NCBI GenBank assembly: GCA_030685235.1
Contig: MU839209.1
Span: forward strand, 1-64,000
Length of the DNA: 64,000 nucleotides
Direction of reading: 5' to 3'
Source: Copromyces sp. CBS 386.78
Lineage: Eukaryota > Ascomycota > Sordariomycetes > Sordariales > Sordariaceae
Below the pieces are notes generated by a model. The model searched no databases and was not told the DNA's origin. It was given only the letters and a program-made list of their open reading frames with translations. Positions 12,411 to 24,440 of this stretch are shown piece by piece. Both the position numbers and the translations under genes were made by a program. How positions within the stretch are numbered: the stretch's first letter is position 1; the number at the start of each line of letters is the position of its first letter.

Positions 12411-13520
12411 TCACTCCGGCTTCTGATCCTGCCACTTCGCCTTGATGCTCTCAATGTCCATTCCACACCTTGCGGCTTTGTCAACTACCGCCCGAGCCTT
12501 TCCAACCACAGGAGCATCGATCATCTTGCCATCCAAGGTCCAAGCACCCCGACCCGCTGCAGAGGCCTTGTCATCGGCAATAAGGACACGAACAGACCAC
12601 TCAACCTCAGTCTCTCCTGGGGCAAACAATCTCTGGGCCACTTCGACCTGGCTGGGATGGATACACTCTGTTTTTATGCCAAAGTGTTAGTGAGGGGTAC
12701 CCATTACATAAATACCGTCGGCATGAGGAAAGGGACTTCAGAATAGGTAACTCACGCTTTCCATTAAAGCCCATTTCTTTTCCATTCTGACACTCCTCTT
12801 CTAGCCGCTTTACACCATCTGGGCCCTTGTACGACGTACAGACAAGGTCGATGGCACTTGGGAGATCATATGCCCTGGCTGCAGTCACAATGGCACTTCT
12901 GGCGTACAGAAACTCGGCCAAACTTGGTGTTCGCGTAATGGAGAGGTCCAAGGCAAAGTCCTCAGCAGCAAAAATCAGGCCACTCAGATACGGTGACGCA
13001 GCACAGATCGAGCGCAGATCCATCACCGCTCTGGCCGACTCGATCAGGGCAATCAACTTGAGAGGGCTTGCCGTGGGATCTGAAGCATGCCGCTGGGGTG
13101 CTGCGTGACGGATGACATCGGTGACGAAGGACAAGTCGCTAGCACTGTTGACCTTTGGGATAACAATGGCGTCAAGGTTCGGAGCGCTTGCGAGAGTGGT
13201 TAGATCATCAAGCGCATAGGGGGTCGAGACAGCATTGATGCGTACAGCAAGCTCTCCAATGGAAGCCGGCTTGTTCGAAAGTGAAGACAGATGGTCGCGC
13301 AGTTGTGCGCGAGCGGTCTGCTTGTTTGCAGGAGTCACTGAGTCCTCAAGATCGTATGTGATATTGTCACTAGCCAAGGAGAGTGACTTGGTCATAAACT
13401 TCTGGGAAGACGCGGGAACTGGACCGTCCGAGTTAGTGACCGTATGTGACAGGGCCCTTTTTCTCTTGGATATATCACACCGTATAGCAGCGACCGACGG
13501 AGGACGGAAGAAGTAGCCAT
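12411..13520 (-). CDS. CLYBL/CitE-like lyase (HpcH/HpaI aldolase family), probably mitochondrial
   Basis: The predicted protein has 319 residues from exons 13520-13481, 13418-12756 and 12667-12411. All splice phases fit and CTAAC branch sites are present. Family landmarks appear in order: RRSLLYVPASS (8-18), YDLEDSV with its acidic pair (35-41), VRIN (Arg73), IVIPKVN, LIESAR (Glu140), FAAEDFALD (Glu166-Asp167) and GKQCIHPSQV across the last intron. Glu140 and Asp167 match the Mg2+ ligands of CitE-type enzymes. In animals the CLYBL relative cleaves citramalyl-CoA to acetyl-CoA and pyruvate, which removes a by-product of itaconate metabolism. Fungal substrates are less certain. The short N-terminus, with two Arg before the core, could serve as a mitochondrial presequence. 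This cannot be the citrate-fermentation enzyme, because its partner subunits are not seen. Confidence 0.88.
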
Positions 13521-14359
13521 GGTATTCAGTTCAAGTCAACGGGTGGACTCCGTGGTATGTCTGTATGTTGTTGTGAGGGGAACTGCCGGACTTGGTGGCT
13601 GACGAGTATGACCGGCTGAACCACGTTTTCCGATGCAGATCACTTCCGAGAAAGTTAATGCGTGAAATTATCGAGCTGAGGATATCTCAATCCGGTGACC
13701 ACAGTCCGTTTATCGTGAAAAGGGGAGAATGTCAACAGAAGGAGGAGTTGAGCTGACTGGAAGTCAAATACCTAGCATGTGACGTAGCACCGGCGCGGAG
13801 CTGTAGCTTCGGGCCGCTGTCGGCTGGGGCACTATATCCACTAAAAACTTTACCGGCCTCCGTACTTCCCGATGCAGCTTTGATGCCATTCACGGAAATT
13901 CTCATCATTAACCATACAAGCAGCCTGGAATAGGAAGCTCATGAACCACTTTCTGGAAAAAGAAATTGTATTACTGAGTGTCCCAATTCAGGAAGTTTTG
14001 TCAGTACGGAAGACCAGCACGGTGTCAGTCATGTCGTAGTGAATGAAACGCATCAACGATAGTGCATTAACAGACAAGTCAGGGGTTTGGGTAGAAGGTA
14101 CTTCTCTGTTGCGGCCAGCTACTGACAAAAGCCAGGTACCCAGCTACCTTGCATCGTTACCCATCGTACATGTTGCTGTTAATGCACCCCAAGCTCCGGT
14201 CTGGTACGGTCAGCCAGCGCGGAGCTTAGGTGTTCTGACCTCCATGCGCAGTTACGCATCGTGCGGACGGCTTCATCGATCTCTCTCCAAACAACTTCAC
14301 CGCGACAAACACTGTGACGAACGACCTTCGAACCCGAACCAGGTCACCTTCTGATCCTG
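13521..14359. promoter_or_regulatory. Divergent promoter region, CLYBL-like / TVP23
   Basis: This 839-bp gap separates two head-to-head start codons, so it must hold both promoters and 5' UTRs. I found no motif strong enough to name. The frame at 14043-14354 (+) has no recognisable protein features. Confidence 0.5.
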
Positions 14360-15385
14360 ATGATGGAAGCAACACCGACGCCCGGCTCTTTGAGCTGGCG
14401 CTTGAGCTCGCATCCTATTACGCTCCTGACTTTCCTCGCTTTCCGATCATGTAGGTGCCTCCCGGCTCCCTTTTGTGAACACGCTGAGAATCGCTTTGAG
14501 AAGCAGTCCGTTTTTTACGGGCATGGTGGATAGGAGGATGATTCTGACAAGACGATGGGTGGAAGATTACAAAGAGAAAACGGAGGACGGAGTGCCCAAT
14601 ACCTGCTTGTAAGACACACTTGCTAACAACTCGATCGCGAACTACAGCTAGTCTTCTCGTCTACCTCTTTGGCCTCTTATTTACCGACAATCTGTGAGAG
14701 CAACCCCGGTCTGCCCGTTCCAACCCCATCCCATCCCATCCTCGACTCGCCCACATGCCCCTTTATACAATCGCAAGCGCAGGGACGAACTCAAGGGTGT
14801 CCCTAGCTTTCCACGCCCGTCATCCACCAGAAGAAAACAAACGGATAGCTAACCACCTGTCTACAATAGTGTCATGATCTTCATCATTACCATCCTCCTC
14901 CTCGCCGGCGACTTTTACTACCTGAAGAACATTGCCGGTCGACGGCTCGTGGGCCTGCGCTGGTGGAACGAGGTCGACCCTAACTCGGGCGACTCGCACT
15001 GGGTGTTTGAGAGCAGCGAGCCGGGGACCAAGATCATCAACGCGACCGACAGCCGCTTCTTTTGGCTGGCCATCTACGCGCAGCCGCTGCTGTGGGTGGT
15101 GCTGGCTATTGTGGCGCTGTTTAGCTTGAAGTTTATTTGGTTGCCTCTTGTTGGTATGCTCTCCCCTTCCTCTCGTGTGGTTTCTTGTCAGAGGGCATTA
15201 TGCTAATCGGTTGTTGGTGGGTTGATGTAGCTATTGCGTTGGTTCTGACCATCACCAACTCACTTGCCTTCTCGAGGTGCGATAAGTTCAGCCAGGCTTC
15301 CAACATTGCCGGAACCGCATTCAGCTCGGGCAACATTGCTGGCAATATTGCGAGCAACATGGTTGGGAGGTTCTTCTCGAGGTAG
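14360..15385 (+). CDS. TVP23: Golgi membrane protein TVP23
   Basis: Exons 14360-14450, 14648-14693, 14870-15153 and 15231-15385 encode 191 residues, the usual length for this family. The sequence [16 protein letters not shown] opens the first membrane region. The motifs [20 protein letters not shown] and SHWVFES mark the conserved cytosolic loop. Four hydrophobic segments can be seen: two before the loop, one after [10 protein letters not shown], and one at [20 protein letters not shown]23 sits in late-Golgi and Tlg2-containing vesicles in yeast and works with YIP-family proteins in membrane traffic. Introns have clear CTAAC branch sites. A second ATG directly follows the first (14363), so the start is uncertain by one residue. 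The gene is convergent with its right neighbour. Confidence 0.93.
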
Positions 15386-16038
15386 AGGGTAAGCAGGGAG
15401 AGCACTGTTGGGGTCAGAAACGGGGTTTAGTAGGGTGAAAGAGTATACAAAGGGGCTATCCCCATCAGGCAGAGGTAGAGTATCCACTCACACCCGAGGA
15501 TATTTGGTGTCCGTTTGTCATCATCTCTTGTCTTCATCATGTGCATTATAGGTTGGGCTTCGGGGATGGCGTCAGCGAAAGGAATTTGCGGATGGTGATC
15601 TTCAAGTTTTAGTGTCAGCACAATATTCAAGTGGGCAAGAGAGGAAACATGGATTTCGAGATCCGGGACGATGTGTCCCGCACATTATTGCCCGTCCATG
15701 TTCTTGTTTTATTCAGCTCCTTTGGTAGGGAAAAATAGGTCTTGCTCTGCTAATACCATGCGGTACGTTCACGCCCTTTTCCTCCGTGCATTCGTAGTCT
15801 TTAAATCACTCCAGTGCTACTTATCGAAGATGGAGGAATCTTGAGTTCCTGATCAAAGATCGTGGTCATTCGTAGGTTTTGTTCATTCATAACCATCAGT
15901 TACTTAGCATCACCCAACCTCCACATGGATATACGCAACTTCCCAAAAACAAACAATGAAAAAGGAAAGAGTCAAAAACTCATCATATCGCCACCGTTAT
16001 CAACCACCCTGCTCGCTTATTTTCGCCTCTCAAAGCAA
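15386..16038. other. Convergent 3' intergenic region
   Basis: This 653-bp gap between two converging genes is expected to contain both 3' UTRs. No additional gene is supported. Confidence 0.5.
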
Positions 16039-17693
16039 TCATGATAGGTTCCTAGAACCCCTCTGCCCTCCCACATGCTGTTCGATTGCCGCATCAAGCT
16101 GACGCTCCTCCTCCTCCAACCTCCTGATCTCCTCCTCCGTCATCCCCTCCTCGACCAAATGAGCATACGGCGTCGACAAGCTCCTACCCTGCTGTTGCTG
16201 GCTGATCAAACTACCCCGGTTGCTTTCAGTGCCTCCTCCCCCGTGCGTGAGCGATGGTGCGCCGTCGGCACCGCTGTGCAAAGTAGTCGGTGACCCCCCT
16301 CCTCCTCCGCCAGACTGATGATCGGAGTACATCGTATACGACCTTCCAGACTGATGATCAAGCTGCTGCATGTGGTGGGATGGGGCATTCGAGACTGGGC
16401 TACCTCTATCTCCTTCCAATCGTCCATCTACTCCGGGAAGAACTACACCGTGAGGGGAAACACCGGAACCAATGTTGGGGATAACAACACTACCGCTATT
16501 CCTGCTGCTGGCACCGGCACCTCCCAGTCCCATGAGGTGTTGTTGGTGGCTGAGGCCATCGTCAGAGTACGGTGAAGTAGGTGCGGTCGTCACATCGTGG
16601 ATGACGCCCGCGTTGGCTTCCTTCTCGGCCATGAGTTCGTCGCCACCATTTCGACCGCCATTGGCGAAGCCCCCGTAAGGCACGCCGCGGCTGGTACCGC
16701 CGCCGAGAGCGTTTTGCTTCTGGCGCCTCCGGAGGCAGAAGAAGACGATGCCGCCGATGAGGGCGAGGCCGAGGAGGCCGCAGGCTATGGCGATTCCGAT
16801 GATGGCGCCGATGGAGAGACCTTTGTGGTCGCTTTGGGGGTTGGGCTTTTCGCCGCCGCCGATGTTTTGACCGGTGTTGCCGCGTGTGCTGCCGGTCATA
16901 GTTGGCTGGGGAGTCGAGGTGGGAGTAGTGGAAGATGATTGGTTTGGCTCGCCAACAGCGCCAGAGGGAGGATCTTTGACGGGAAACTCTTCAGAATATG
17001 CTGGTGTGGAATTAGTGAACAGCTGGCTTTCGGACACATGTTTCCGTATAGCCTGGTCGGTCGAGGGCCCAATTGCCGTGAATCGCCGGCTATAGCTCTT
17101 GCCTGGCTTGCCTTCATACAACCAATATGCCTCAAAGAATAGCTGTTTCCCAGGAAGTTCACCTCGAACGAGTTCCGATATATTGGAGATTATTACTGAG
17201 CCGTCGGTTGAGCTGCCTGGTGAGATGGTATTCAAATTAACATTCACTTTCTCCAGCTCTAACGACGAGTCTAGGGAATGAGACAGCACACTGATGATAG
17301 CTTTCAAACTGACTTACCATTAAGACCAACCTTAGGATAAGGTTCGTTGACGTTCGTTGAAGGGGCTTCGTCGGCTCGTGAAAATTTGAGTTTGTTATTT
17401 GGGAAGTCGAAGGATCCGATGGAATTAATGCCTTCGTGGTCTTGGACATAGAGGCTAACACTCTTGACTCTGACCTCATTTTTGCTTGTCCATGTAAACC
17501 TTCTATCTGCATACGGGTTTCCAGAACCCACATCAATAAAAGCTGAACCTCCAGATTCCTGCGGTGTACTGGTAAAGCCCGGGTTGGCTTGAAATGTCAG
17601 AAACCTTTCAGTTCCAGCTTCCTGTGAAGAAACAGCGAGACTCGCCAACGAGAGAGTGGCTAGCAGCCAGCTCTCAACCGCAGGTATTCGCAT
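16039..17693 (-). CDS. Secreted single-pass membrane protein, sensor-like architecture
   Basis: The predicted protein has 535 residues in two exons (17693-17318, then 17270-16039) joined at a phase-1 GTAAGT...CTAG intron. An in-frame ATG at 17732 would add 13 residues, but the ATG at 17693 gives a clean signal peptide (about residues 1-24). An extracellular domain follows with no obvious family, then a Ser/Thr/Pro-rich stalk likely to be O-glycosylated. One membrane helix spans about 277-304 with a CLRRRQ stop-transfer sequence. The cytosolic tail is Gly/Ser/His-rich and ends in a short acidic coiled segment (EEEIRRLEEEERQL). The layout resembles fungal wall-stress sensors of the WSC/Mid2 type, but I see no WSC cysteine domain. 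Function is therefore unknown. Confidence 0.82.
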
Positions 17694-20548
17694 GATATAT
17701 CGACTTCCGCTCGTCTTGCACCTTCCTCTCAAAATCGTCGCTCCTTCAATTAAGACGCCTCGTAGGTGCTGATATCTGCATCACTCCTTGTCGTCGGGTT
17801 TTCTTCGTCTTCGTGCTGCCGGTTGGAATTCCGGGGAAGCAGTGCTGAATACAAGAAATCAGTGGTTGGAACTGTCAAGAGAACAGCCAACAGCTGAAAG
17901 TGTGCCAGATGAAAGAAAAAAAGACAGAGAAAATGGACAACCCACACGGAACCGCGCACGAAGGAATGGATGCGAAGGCGTGCGTAGGTAGGACGGACGG
18001 GATTTGTGGAGCAGCAGCAAGAGCGAACGAGGCTCGGGAGTAAGCACCAATACCAACTTGGGATAGGAGCAACTATCCGTATGGAGGATTGGATGGATTG
18101 GATGTACAACACTCCATCCACAGGCAAATGATGTGTGGGACAGGGCCACAGGGGGGCAAGCAAAGCAATAAGATTGGAAAACGGGAACTCCCAAGAAGAA
18201 ACACCAGGCCTGGCCACAAACGGGGGGGCCAAAGTCGGGCTGGGCTGGGACGGGCTGTTGCTTAGTGTAGCCTGTTGGTGCAGTGGCTTGGATTGATTGT
18301 ACATCAAGCACACTCCGGTGCTCGCAAGGGGAGGAGGAGGGGAAGGAAGAAACTAAGGAAAATCACCAAAATGATTAAAAGGGGGTAATAGAACTAGAAG
18401 GCCACTCACCTGAATCAATGGAACCAACGAGTGTCAGATCGGTTCACCCAATGCCGGTCTCCTCTGGGATAAGAAGGATATCAGATCATCTCCCATGAGT
18501 ACCATCTCCCTATGTCGTGTCTTCTCTCTCTCGGTCACTTCACACAGTTAGCTACCTGCTCAGCTTTGGTCTTATTCCCTTGTGCCACCTGCCTCCCATG
18601 TTTGTTTCGGTCTGTTTCATGAGAGGAGGTCTCAATTCTCGGTACACCGCATCAGCACTCTCGGGCGACGAGTGGAATGTGTGTGCCACTAGCCCGACAG
18701 ATGATAACATTTGCCTTTGGCACTGCCAGGATGGCTTTTCCTTTTCTTCCTTCCTTCTCTCCTTCCTTTCTTTACCATGCTGTGGGCGCAGCAGCCTCGC
18801 AGATTCCTTTCCCACACTTTCGTCCCTTCCTCCATCTCACAGTAAAAACGTAGGATGTCCCTCACATATCCATAACTAGTGGTGATCGACAACATCCCCC
18901 CACCGGGGCTTAGCTTGATTGGGAATTCATCGCGATTTTAGCCTTGGTGGGCTGAATACTACCCGGGGTGAGAAATGCAACCTAAGGTGCTGTGTGTACA
19001 GTTTAGAGTTTACGGTCTTCGGCTATCAAAAATGACCGACACTCACTCATTCTGTTTGGCAGAACCAGCAGTCTTACACAAACACCGGCTATCTTCTCGG
19101 TTTGTGATAGCCGACACAGCGGAGAGAGGAACACACACACAGATAGAGGGGGAAAACATGTTGCCTCGTTGATGTGTCCTCGACGAGAAAGCCAAAAAAG
19201 AAGTCAAAAGAGTAACAACAACACCATGCACATTTCTCAAAAAGGGGTCCAATTCGTCCCCGCCTCTCCAGCGCATCAATGGACAGCACACAACGGTCAT
19301 CCAACACCCAATTTAGTATCTTTTCCCGCCATTCAGTTCGGCTGTGCCCCTCCATTCGCAAAGTAGCAAGTCGCAGGTCAAGTCGCAACCGCAACCTCAA
19401 CTAACCTCAACCGCCGCAGTAGACGCAGCAGCAGGACCGGCGCCAAGAGAGAAAGCGATTCGCTGTCGCTGGACAAACTGCGAGACTGCGTGTCTCCCTC
19501 TTACTACTTGACTGACCCTCATTTTACACAACAGGAGAAAAAAAAAAATTTAGACCTTTAAATTGACAGACCGACGACTTGGAAAAGCTGTGCCACCGTC
19601 AAAATGTGCGCAGAGTGAAAGAACATAAAGCAAAAGCAGACGGGAACAGAACAGATAGAGAGACCTGTTCCGAGTACTGGACGCGCCGTAGGCCAGGCAG
19701 ACGAGGACAAGCACTGAAGATCCTTACACTGCCGTGTGGTGAGACGGGTGTGTGACAGCTTTTAAGGCCAGTGCAAACTGGATGGTATGAAGCACCGTGA
19801 AAGAGGCTTGTTGTAAGCACTACCAACTCCTTCAACTGTACCAAAGGTGCGAACGGCTGACTGGTCGTCGGTCGGGTTTGTTGTTTAAGAGTGGAGGTGG
19901 GGTTGGTTTTGCTGATCCTATTCATTTCATGTTGCGGGCATTGTGTGCATTCGTGATCATTCCCACCATGACTCTACTCGACTTTGATTAATTAGCTGGC
20001 TACTATAAACCAACACGTGGAACTTATGAAATTTGCGTCCAAGATACTGCATCTTCCCGCCGCTTCCTCCATCTGTGAAAGAAAAGATAACACAGTCGCT
20101 GAGCTGGTGGTTGTGTTACGGAAGAGACAGAACGGGATCATGATTGAGCCCATGTTCACCAGGTCGCCGCCGCCTCGTTACACATGCAGTGGCCGAGTAG
20201 GCCAACTCCTGCAGAGCGATAACTGAGATGCCGCGGGTGTGAACCCATGATAACCAACTATTAAACCTCCATCGATTCCGTCCAAGCGCTGGGCGCTGAT
20301 GTTGACGATGCTTGCTTGCTCGTAACCGCTGCCGCTGCTTTCAGGATACACGGTACATACCTAAAGTGCCCGTTAGGACCGGAGCTACAGATTCCAGAGT
20401 GTCAGACTATGCTGTCTCTTCCCTCGCAGAGCTCTCCGGCCATAAGTCGTATATGAGCCCTAACTCTTGGAGTGAATAGTAAGTAGGTGTTCTCGTCGCC
20501 TTCCGAACTTATTGAGGATATTCGTGGTGCCCGTCTTGAAATATATGC
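17694..20548. other. 2.9-kb intergenic region with long 5' leader candidate
   Basis: The right-hand flank of the membrane-protein gene should carry its promoter. A minus-strand GTGAGT donor near 18,413 hints at a spliced 5' leader. The block around 18,500-18,850 is rich in pyrimidines on the plus strand. The rest holds only short frames without known features. The gene to the right ends at 20,549, so part of this gap is its 3' UTR. Confidence 0.4.
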
Positions 20549-21935
20549 TCAGCGCCTCTTCGACTGCTCCTGCTCCCTGAGCAGCTTCTCCCGCATAGCC
20601 GCTCTAGCATTGCGGCTACCGCCCAACTTGGGACCCTTGAGGATCTCGGCATCCTGATTCCTGGCCGAAGGCCTGGCGGTGGCGTTGACGGCCGGTCTTC
20701 TGCGCCGGTGTCTCTGCGACATGGCGTCCATGAAGTCGCGCCGGAACTCTTCGGCAATGCGGTCGTCGGCGGCCATCTCGTCGTCGTCCATGTTGGTGGC
20801 GTATTCCGGCTGGTCGGAGGGCACGTCGTAAACGTCCACTATAGCGCACACAACGGTTAGCACTTTGAAGCAAGCGGGTTGCCAAGAGCACATGAAACTT
20901 ACGTCTGTTCTCGCGTAAAAACTCCTCCACTTGCTGATCGCGCTTCAGGGCGTCGCTATCCCTGCGATTCCTCGACCGCCACGGCTTCCCATCAGGGCCA
21001 AGGCGGACCTTCTTGCGACGCCCATCCGCATCCTCTTCCTCCTCCAGGATCTGGCCTTCGAGCCGGCGTCTCGCGCGTTCCGTCTCCGCGATGTTGCGAG
21101 CGCGCGCTTCCTCGCCAAGATCGATCTCCATAAGCTTGCCATGGAGCGCTCGCTGAGACTCGACCTTTCCGCCGCCCACGCTCAGCGTCGGGTCGGCCGC
21201 AAGGAGATTCGGCATACTGTTCGTCATCGCATTGCTGCTGCTGCTGCCGCCGTTCTGTCCCCCTTCATGTTGTGCCCGGTGTTCTGCGGCGAGCCGCTTT
21301 CGTCTAGCCAGCTCGGATTCTATGTATTCCTCCCTTGCTTGATCAGCCGCTGCTTTCGGAAAAAACGTGGTCCCCAACCCCAACCCACCCGAGCCTGGTA
21401 ATGGTGATACTCACATGTGTTTGTTGACCAGCTCGCCGACCATACCAGTCTGCGGCGCAAAGCGCTTGGCCACTCCGCCGAGAATTGCAGCTTCCTGCAC
21501 TTCAGCCCCTCCGCTGCCGCTGTCGTGAAGAACCATCGCTTGCTCGGCATTCTGGGGTGTAGGGCTGGACACGTCACCAGCTCGGAAGGCGACGCCGCCT
21601 AGTCTGTGTTTCTTCGCGTTTCGAAGTCGTAGCACTTCTGTGACGGAAAGCCCGCCGCCTTCTTTGTCTTCCTCGCGCTTCGCTGTTGGTCCTGCTGTCG
21701 TCGCTGTCGCTACAGTCCCAGAAACTGCTGGCTCGGTTGTTGAAGCGGCAGTCTGACCTGTTGCCGTCGCATCGCTGCTGGTATTGATGGTCGCCCATGA
21801 ATCTGTCTGCGCTGCTGGCTCCGCGTCCGTCTCCTCGGCTCGCTGACGGAAGGCTCTCTTCTTCTTGCCGGCACGAAAGAAAACTGGAGGTGGTGCAGCA
21901 GCGGCGGGTTCTGGCGTGGGCGCAGAGGCGTCCAT
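20549..21935 (-). CDS. tls1: TLS1 / C9orf78 (HCA59-domain) family splicing protein
   Basis: The predicted protein has 413 residues from exons 21935-21415, 21333-20903 and 20838-20549, all in phase. The N-terminus has a Phe-Phe-Arg-Ala-Gly-Lys-Lys-Lys-Arg segment. Next come LSVTEVLRLRNAKKHRLGGV and, across the first intron, NKHMEEYIESELARR, both typical of the hepatocellular carcinoma-associated antigen 59 domain. The C-terminal half is highly charged with Arg/Lys/Glu stretches and no membrane segment. In fission yeast Tls1 supports splicing of shelterin transcripts, so it affects telomere length and silencing; human C9orf78 associates with the spliceosome. A nuclear location and splicing role are inferred from the family. 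The open frame continues upstream to 22187 without conserved sequence, so I start at 21935. Confidence 0.85.
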
Positions 21936-22199
21936 GGTGAAACTGGTATTTCGCGTGATTCTAATGTCGTTCCCAAAGGGAGAAATGCAAATGCCAGCTT
22001 GAAATCGGTACGACGTGATGTTGTTGGATGGATAAAGAAGAACTCCATCAACATTTCTTTTGCGGTGGCGAAGGCGCTGTATGTACACATCAGTCCTGGT
22101 AGGATTGTTAGCTCGGTACATACAAGGGTTTTCGACAAGGGGGGTTACAGGGGTAAAAACTAGTAAAATCACGCATTTCAGACCCACGGATCAGGAACA

Positions 22200-24440
22200 G
22201 GAACAATAGAGATACGGAGAATCAATGTATTTCCTATACTAAAATCTAGAAAATCTGAGTACCATTTCGTAACCGTGACTTCGACCAGGTCAATAGTCGG
22301 TATGCCCACCGTTTACCTTAATAACCGCCTACAGCCTTCTAGGCATTAAATATACTAAATGTAGTAGGTAATCTTCTAGCACAACCTCCTATACCTATTC
22401 GATCGCAAATTTGAGGCTATTCCTAGTCGGTTTATTAGGGTATTCGTATTCAATCCAATTCTTTATTTACGACTAGACGTTTTCAATAGGGTTGAAATTA
22501 AAGGAGTATAGTAGCTAAGGGACAACGTTTATACTAGGGAAAGCTTAATCTATAAATACTTTCGTAAATTTCGAATTATAGGCCGGTACGTTATCCTATA
22601 TAATTATAAAAGTCGGGTATTATTATTAGAATTATTATATTAAAAGGAAGATATACTTTTAATACGTAGTATTAATAATGCTACCCCAGGCCTTATAATC
22701 CTAGAATAAGAAAGTGCCTTTAATCTTGCCCGTAAAGCAGGCCTAGAATATCTACCCTCGAAATCTCGATTTAACTTTAACGAAATTATCGATCTTCTCG
22801 TCTTTAAAAAGGATAACGAAGTAACGACTTTTATTAATACTATTAACCCAAATTTCATCGTTCCAAATCTAAAATTCCTATTCGAAAAGAATAAGGCCGG
22901 CGTATTTTAAAGCGAATTCTAAGTGAAGACGACGGGTCTTTTCAAATAAGGGAAGGCAAATTAATTATTTAACGCGACGAATACCCTAAAATTCTATTAC
23001 GATTTTAATAAAGCGGCGATAGTATTTGCTAAATTCGGGTATACGCTTGCCCAATTCCTCTTATAATAAGAACCTCTTCGATTTCTTAAGGGTATTTATA
23101 TATTTGAATAAAATTTCGAAAAAGGACGGCGGAACGGTATATAATCTACCCCAAGTATTATAATAAAATATAGCCTCAACGAAATAGGTATACTAAACTT
23201 ATTAGATAGTAAAGTTAAAGGCGGTAATAATTTCTTTATACTCTATCTTCGTATACGTCCGAAGTACCTTATAAATAATACGTTCTTCGTAGTTAATATA
23301 AATAACCTTATACTATTAAAAAGGAATTTTACTAGTAAAGGATAATTTAATTATATTAATCGACGAAAAAGAGGTATTTATATCGGGCGATAGGGAGGAT
23401 AGAAGTTCTTACGACGGTAAAGAGGGTAGCGTACAATTAATATTATTACGCTACGGTTGGGGAGGGGTAAGGCCTTCGAATCCCGGCGTAGATAATTATA
23501 AATAAAGTACTAGGATAATAATTAATAATAAATAACGTATAATAGTAATCTAGAAGGCCTAGGAAGTAAATATATTAACCGAATATAGCGGGGGGGGGCG
23601 GCGCGCCGGTTAAGAATAACCGGGAAGATTTATACGTTACGTAGTAAGTTTACTTTACTACCGCACTCACTATAATTACAATCCGAATTAACCGCGTAAA
23701 CGAAGCTCTCTTCGTCGTCGTAATTAGTATCGCCATTTTAATATTATTATTACTATTAATCTTCTTTATAAGGAGGGTTAATAAATTAGGGGAGTTAGCG
23801 GGGCATTGAAATAAAAGAGGGTTAGTAAAATAGATAGGTTGTAAAAGAGTATAAAAGAGGGTAAATTGAAAGGGTATATAAAGGTAAAGAAGGAAGGTTA
23901 TATATACGAAAGGGGGAGGGTTATATATAATAAACTTTTTAATAAGTATATACGGGCGTTATAGTAGTTTATACGGCGAATAAACTTTCGTTTTAAGGTT
24001 TTAAATTTCGTCGTTTTCGAAATCTAACGTTTATAAGCCTTTTTGAATATAGTAAGCCTAAATAGGTAATTTAGGGGATTTCTAGTCCAGTTTGTAATCT
24101 AATTGGAAAATCGTAATCTAATTGGAAATTCGTTAAATTTTCGGTCGTAATCCTAAAATCTAATTAGTTCGATTTGCTAAACCGTTGTAGATACCCTATA
24201 AATACCCTACAAATAGTCTATAAATGCCTTCTAACTTTACTTATTATAGAAGGTAGAAATAATTAATAGGGGTTGATTTAATTTAATTCTAAGTAATTCT
24301 AGCGGTCGTATACTAGAATAAGAGGTTTATATACGGCCGTCTGTCAACTCTTTCTTACTTTGAAATCAGGCGATTTCAACTAATCAGATAGCGTAGATAG
24401 ACCTGTCCTGCCTTGCAATCCCCCTTGTAAGAAAATATGG
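22200..24440. mobile_element. RIP-mutated repeat block containing a Tc1/mariner relic
   Basis: TpG and CpA are depleted and TpA is enriched across the block. The left part is a Tc1/mariner-type transposon on the minus strand. The part right of about 23,450 is unassigned. It includes a nine-G run with an adjacent hairpin (23,589-23,623) and two close copies of a GTAATCTAATTGGAAA motif (near 24,093 and 24,112). I could not pair the terminal inverted repeats, because the right end is too degraded. Confidence 0.65.
22290..22885 (-). pseudogene. Tc1/mariner transposase (DDE), RIP-inactivated
   Basis: Read on the minus strand, frames show the DDE_3 landmarks in order. An NDEIWV segment with the first Asp lies near 22,858. 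FRGWIF/WACF-like remnants follow. DNVPAYNS carries the second Asp near 22,594. NFNPIENV carries the third acidic residue. A PRRL...VNGGHTDY end is followed by TGA at 22290-22292. Stops fall where Trp or Gln codons would be expected. The catalytic residues are still readable, but the frame is broken many times. The 3' end of the element lies only about 300 bp from the start codon of the TLS1-like gene. Confidence 0.75.

Noticed and set aside
21936..22187. N-terminal extension of the TLS1-like frame
   Set aside because: It has no conserved sequence, runs into the transposon border, and the ATG at 21935 gives a typical family N-terminus.
23423..23490. tRNA-like GGCCTTCGAATCCCGG with nearby GTAGCG/CGCTAC stem
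   Set aside because: The arms do not assemble into a cloverleaf, and it sits in RIP-mutated repeat DNA.
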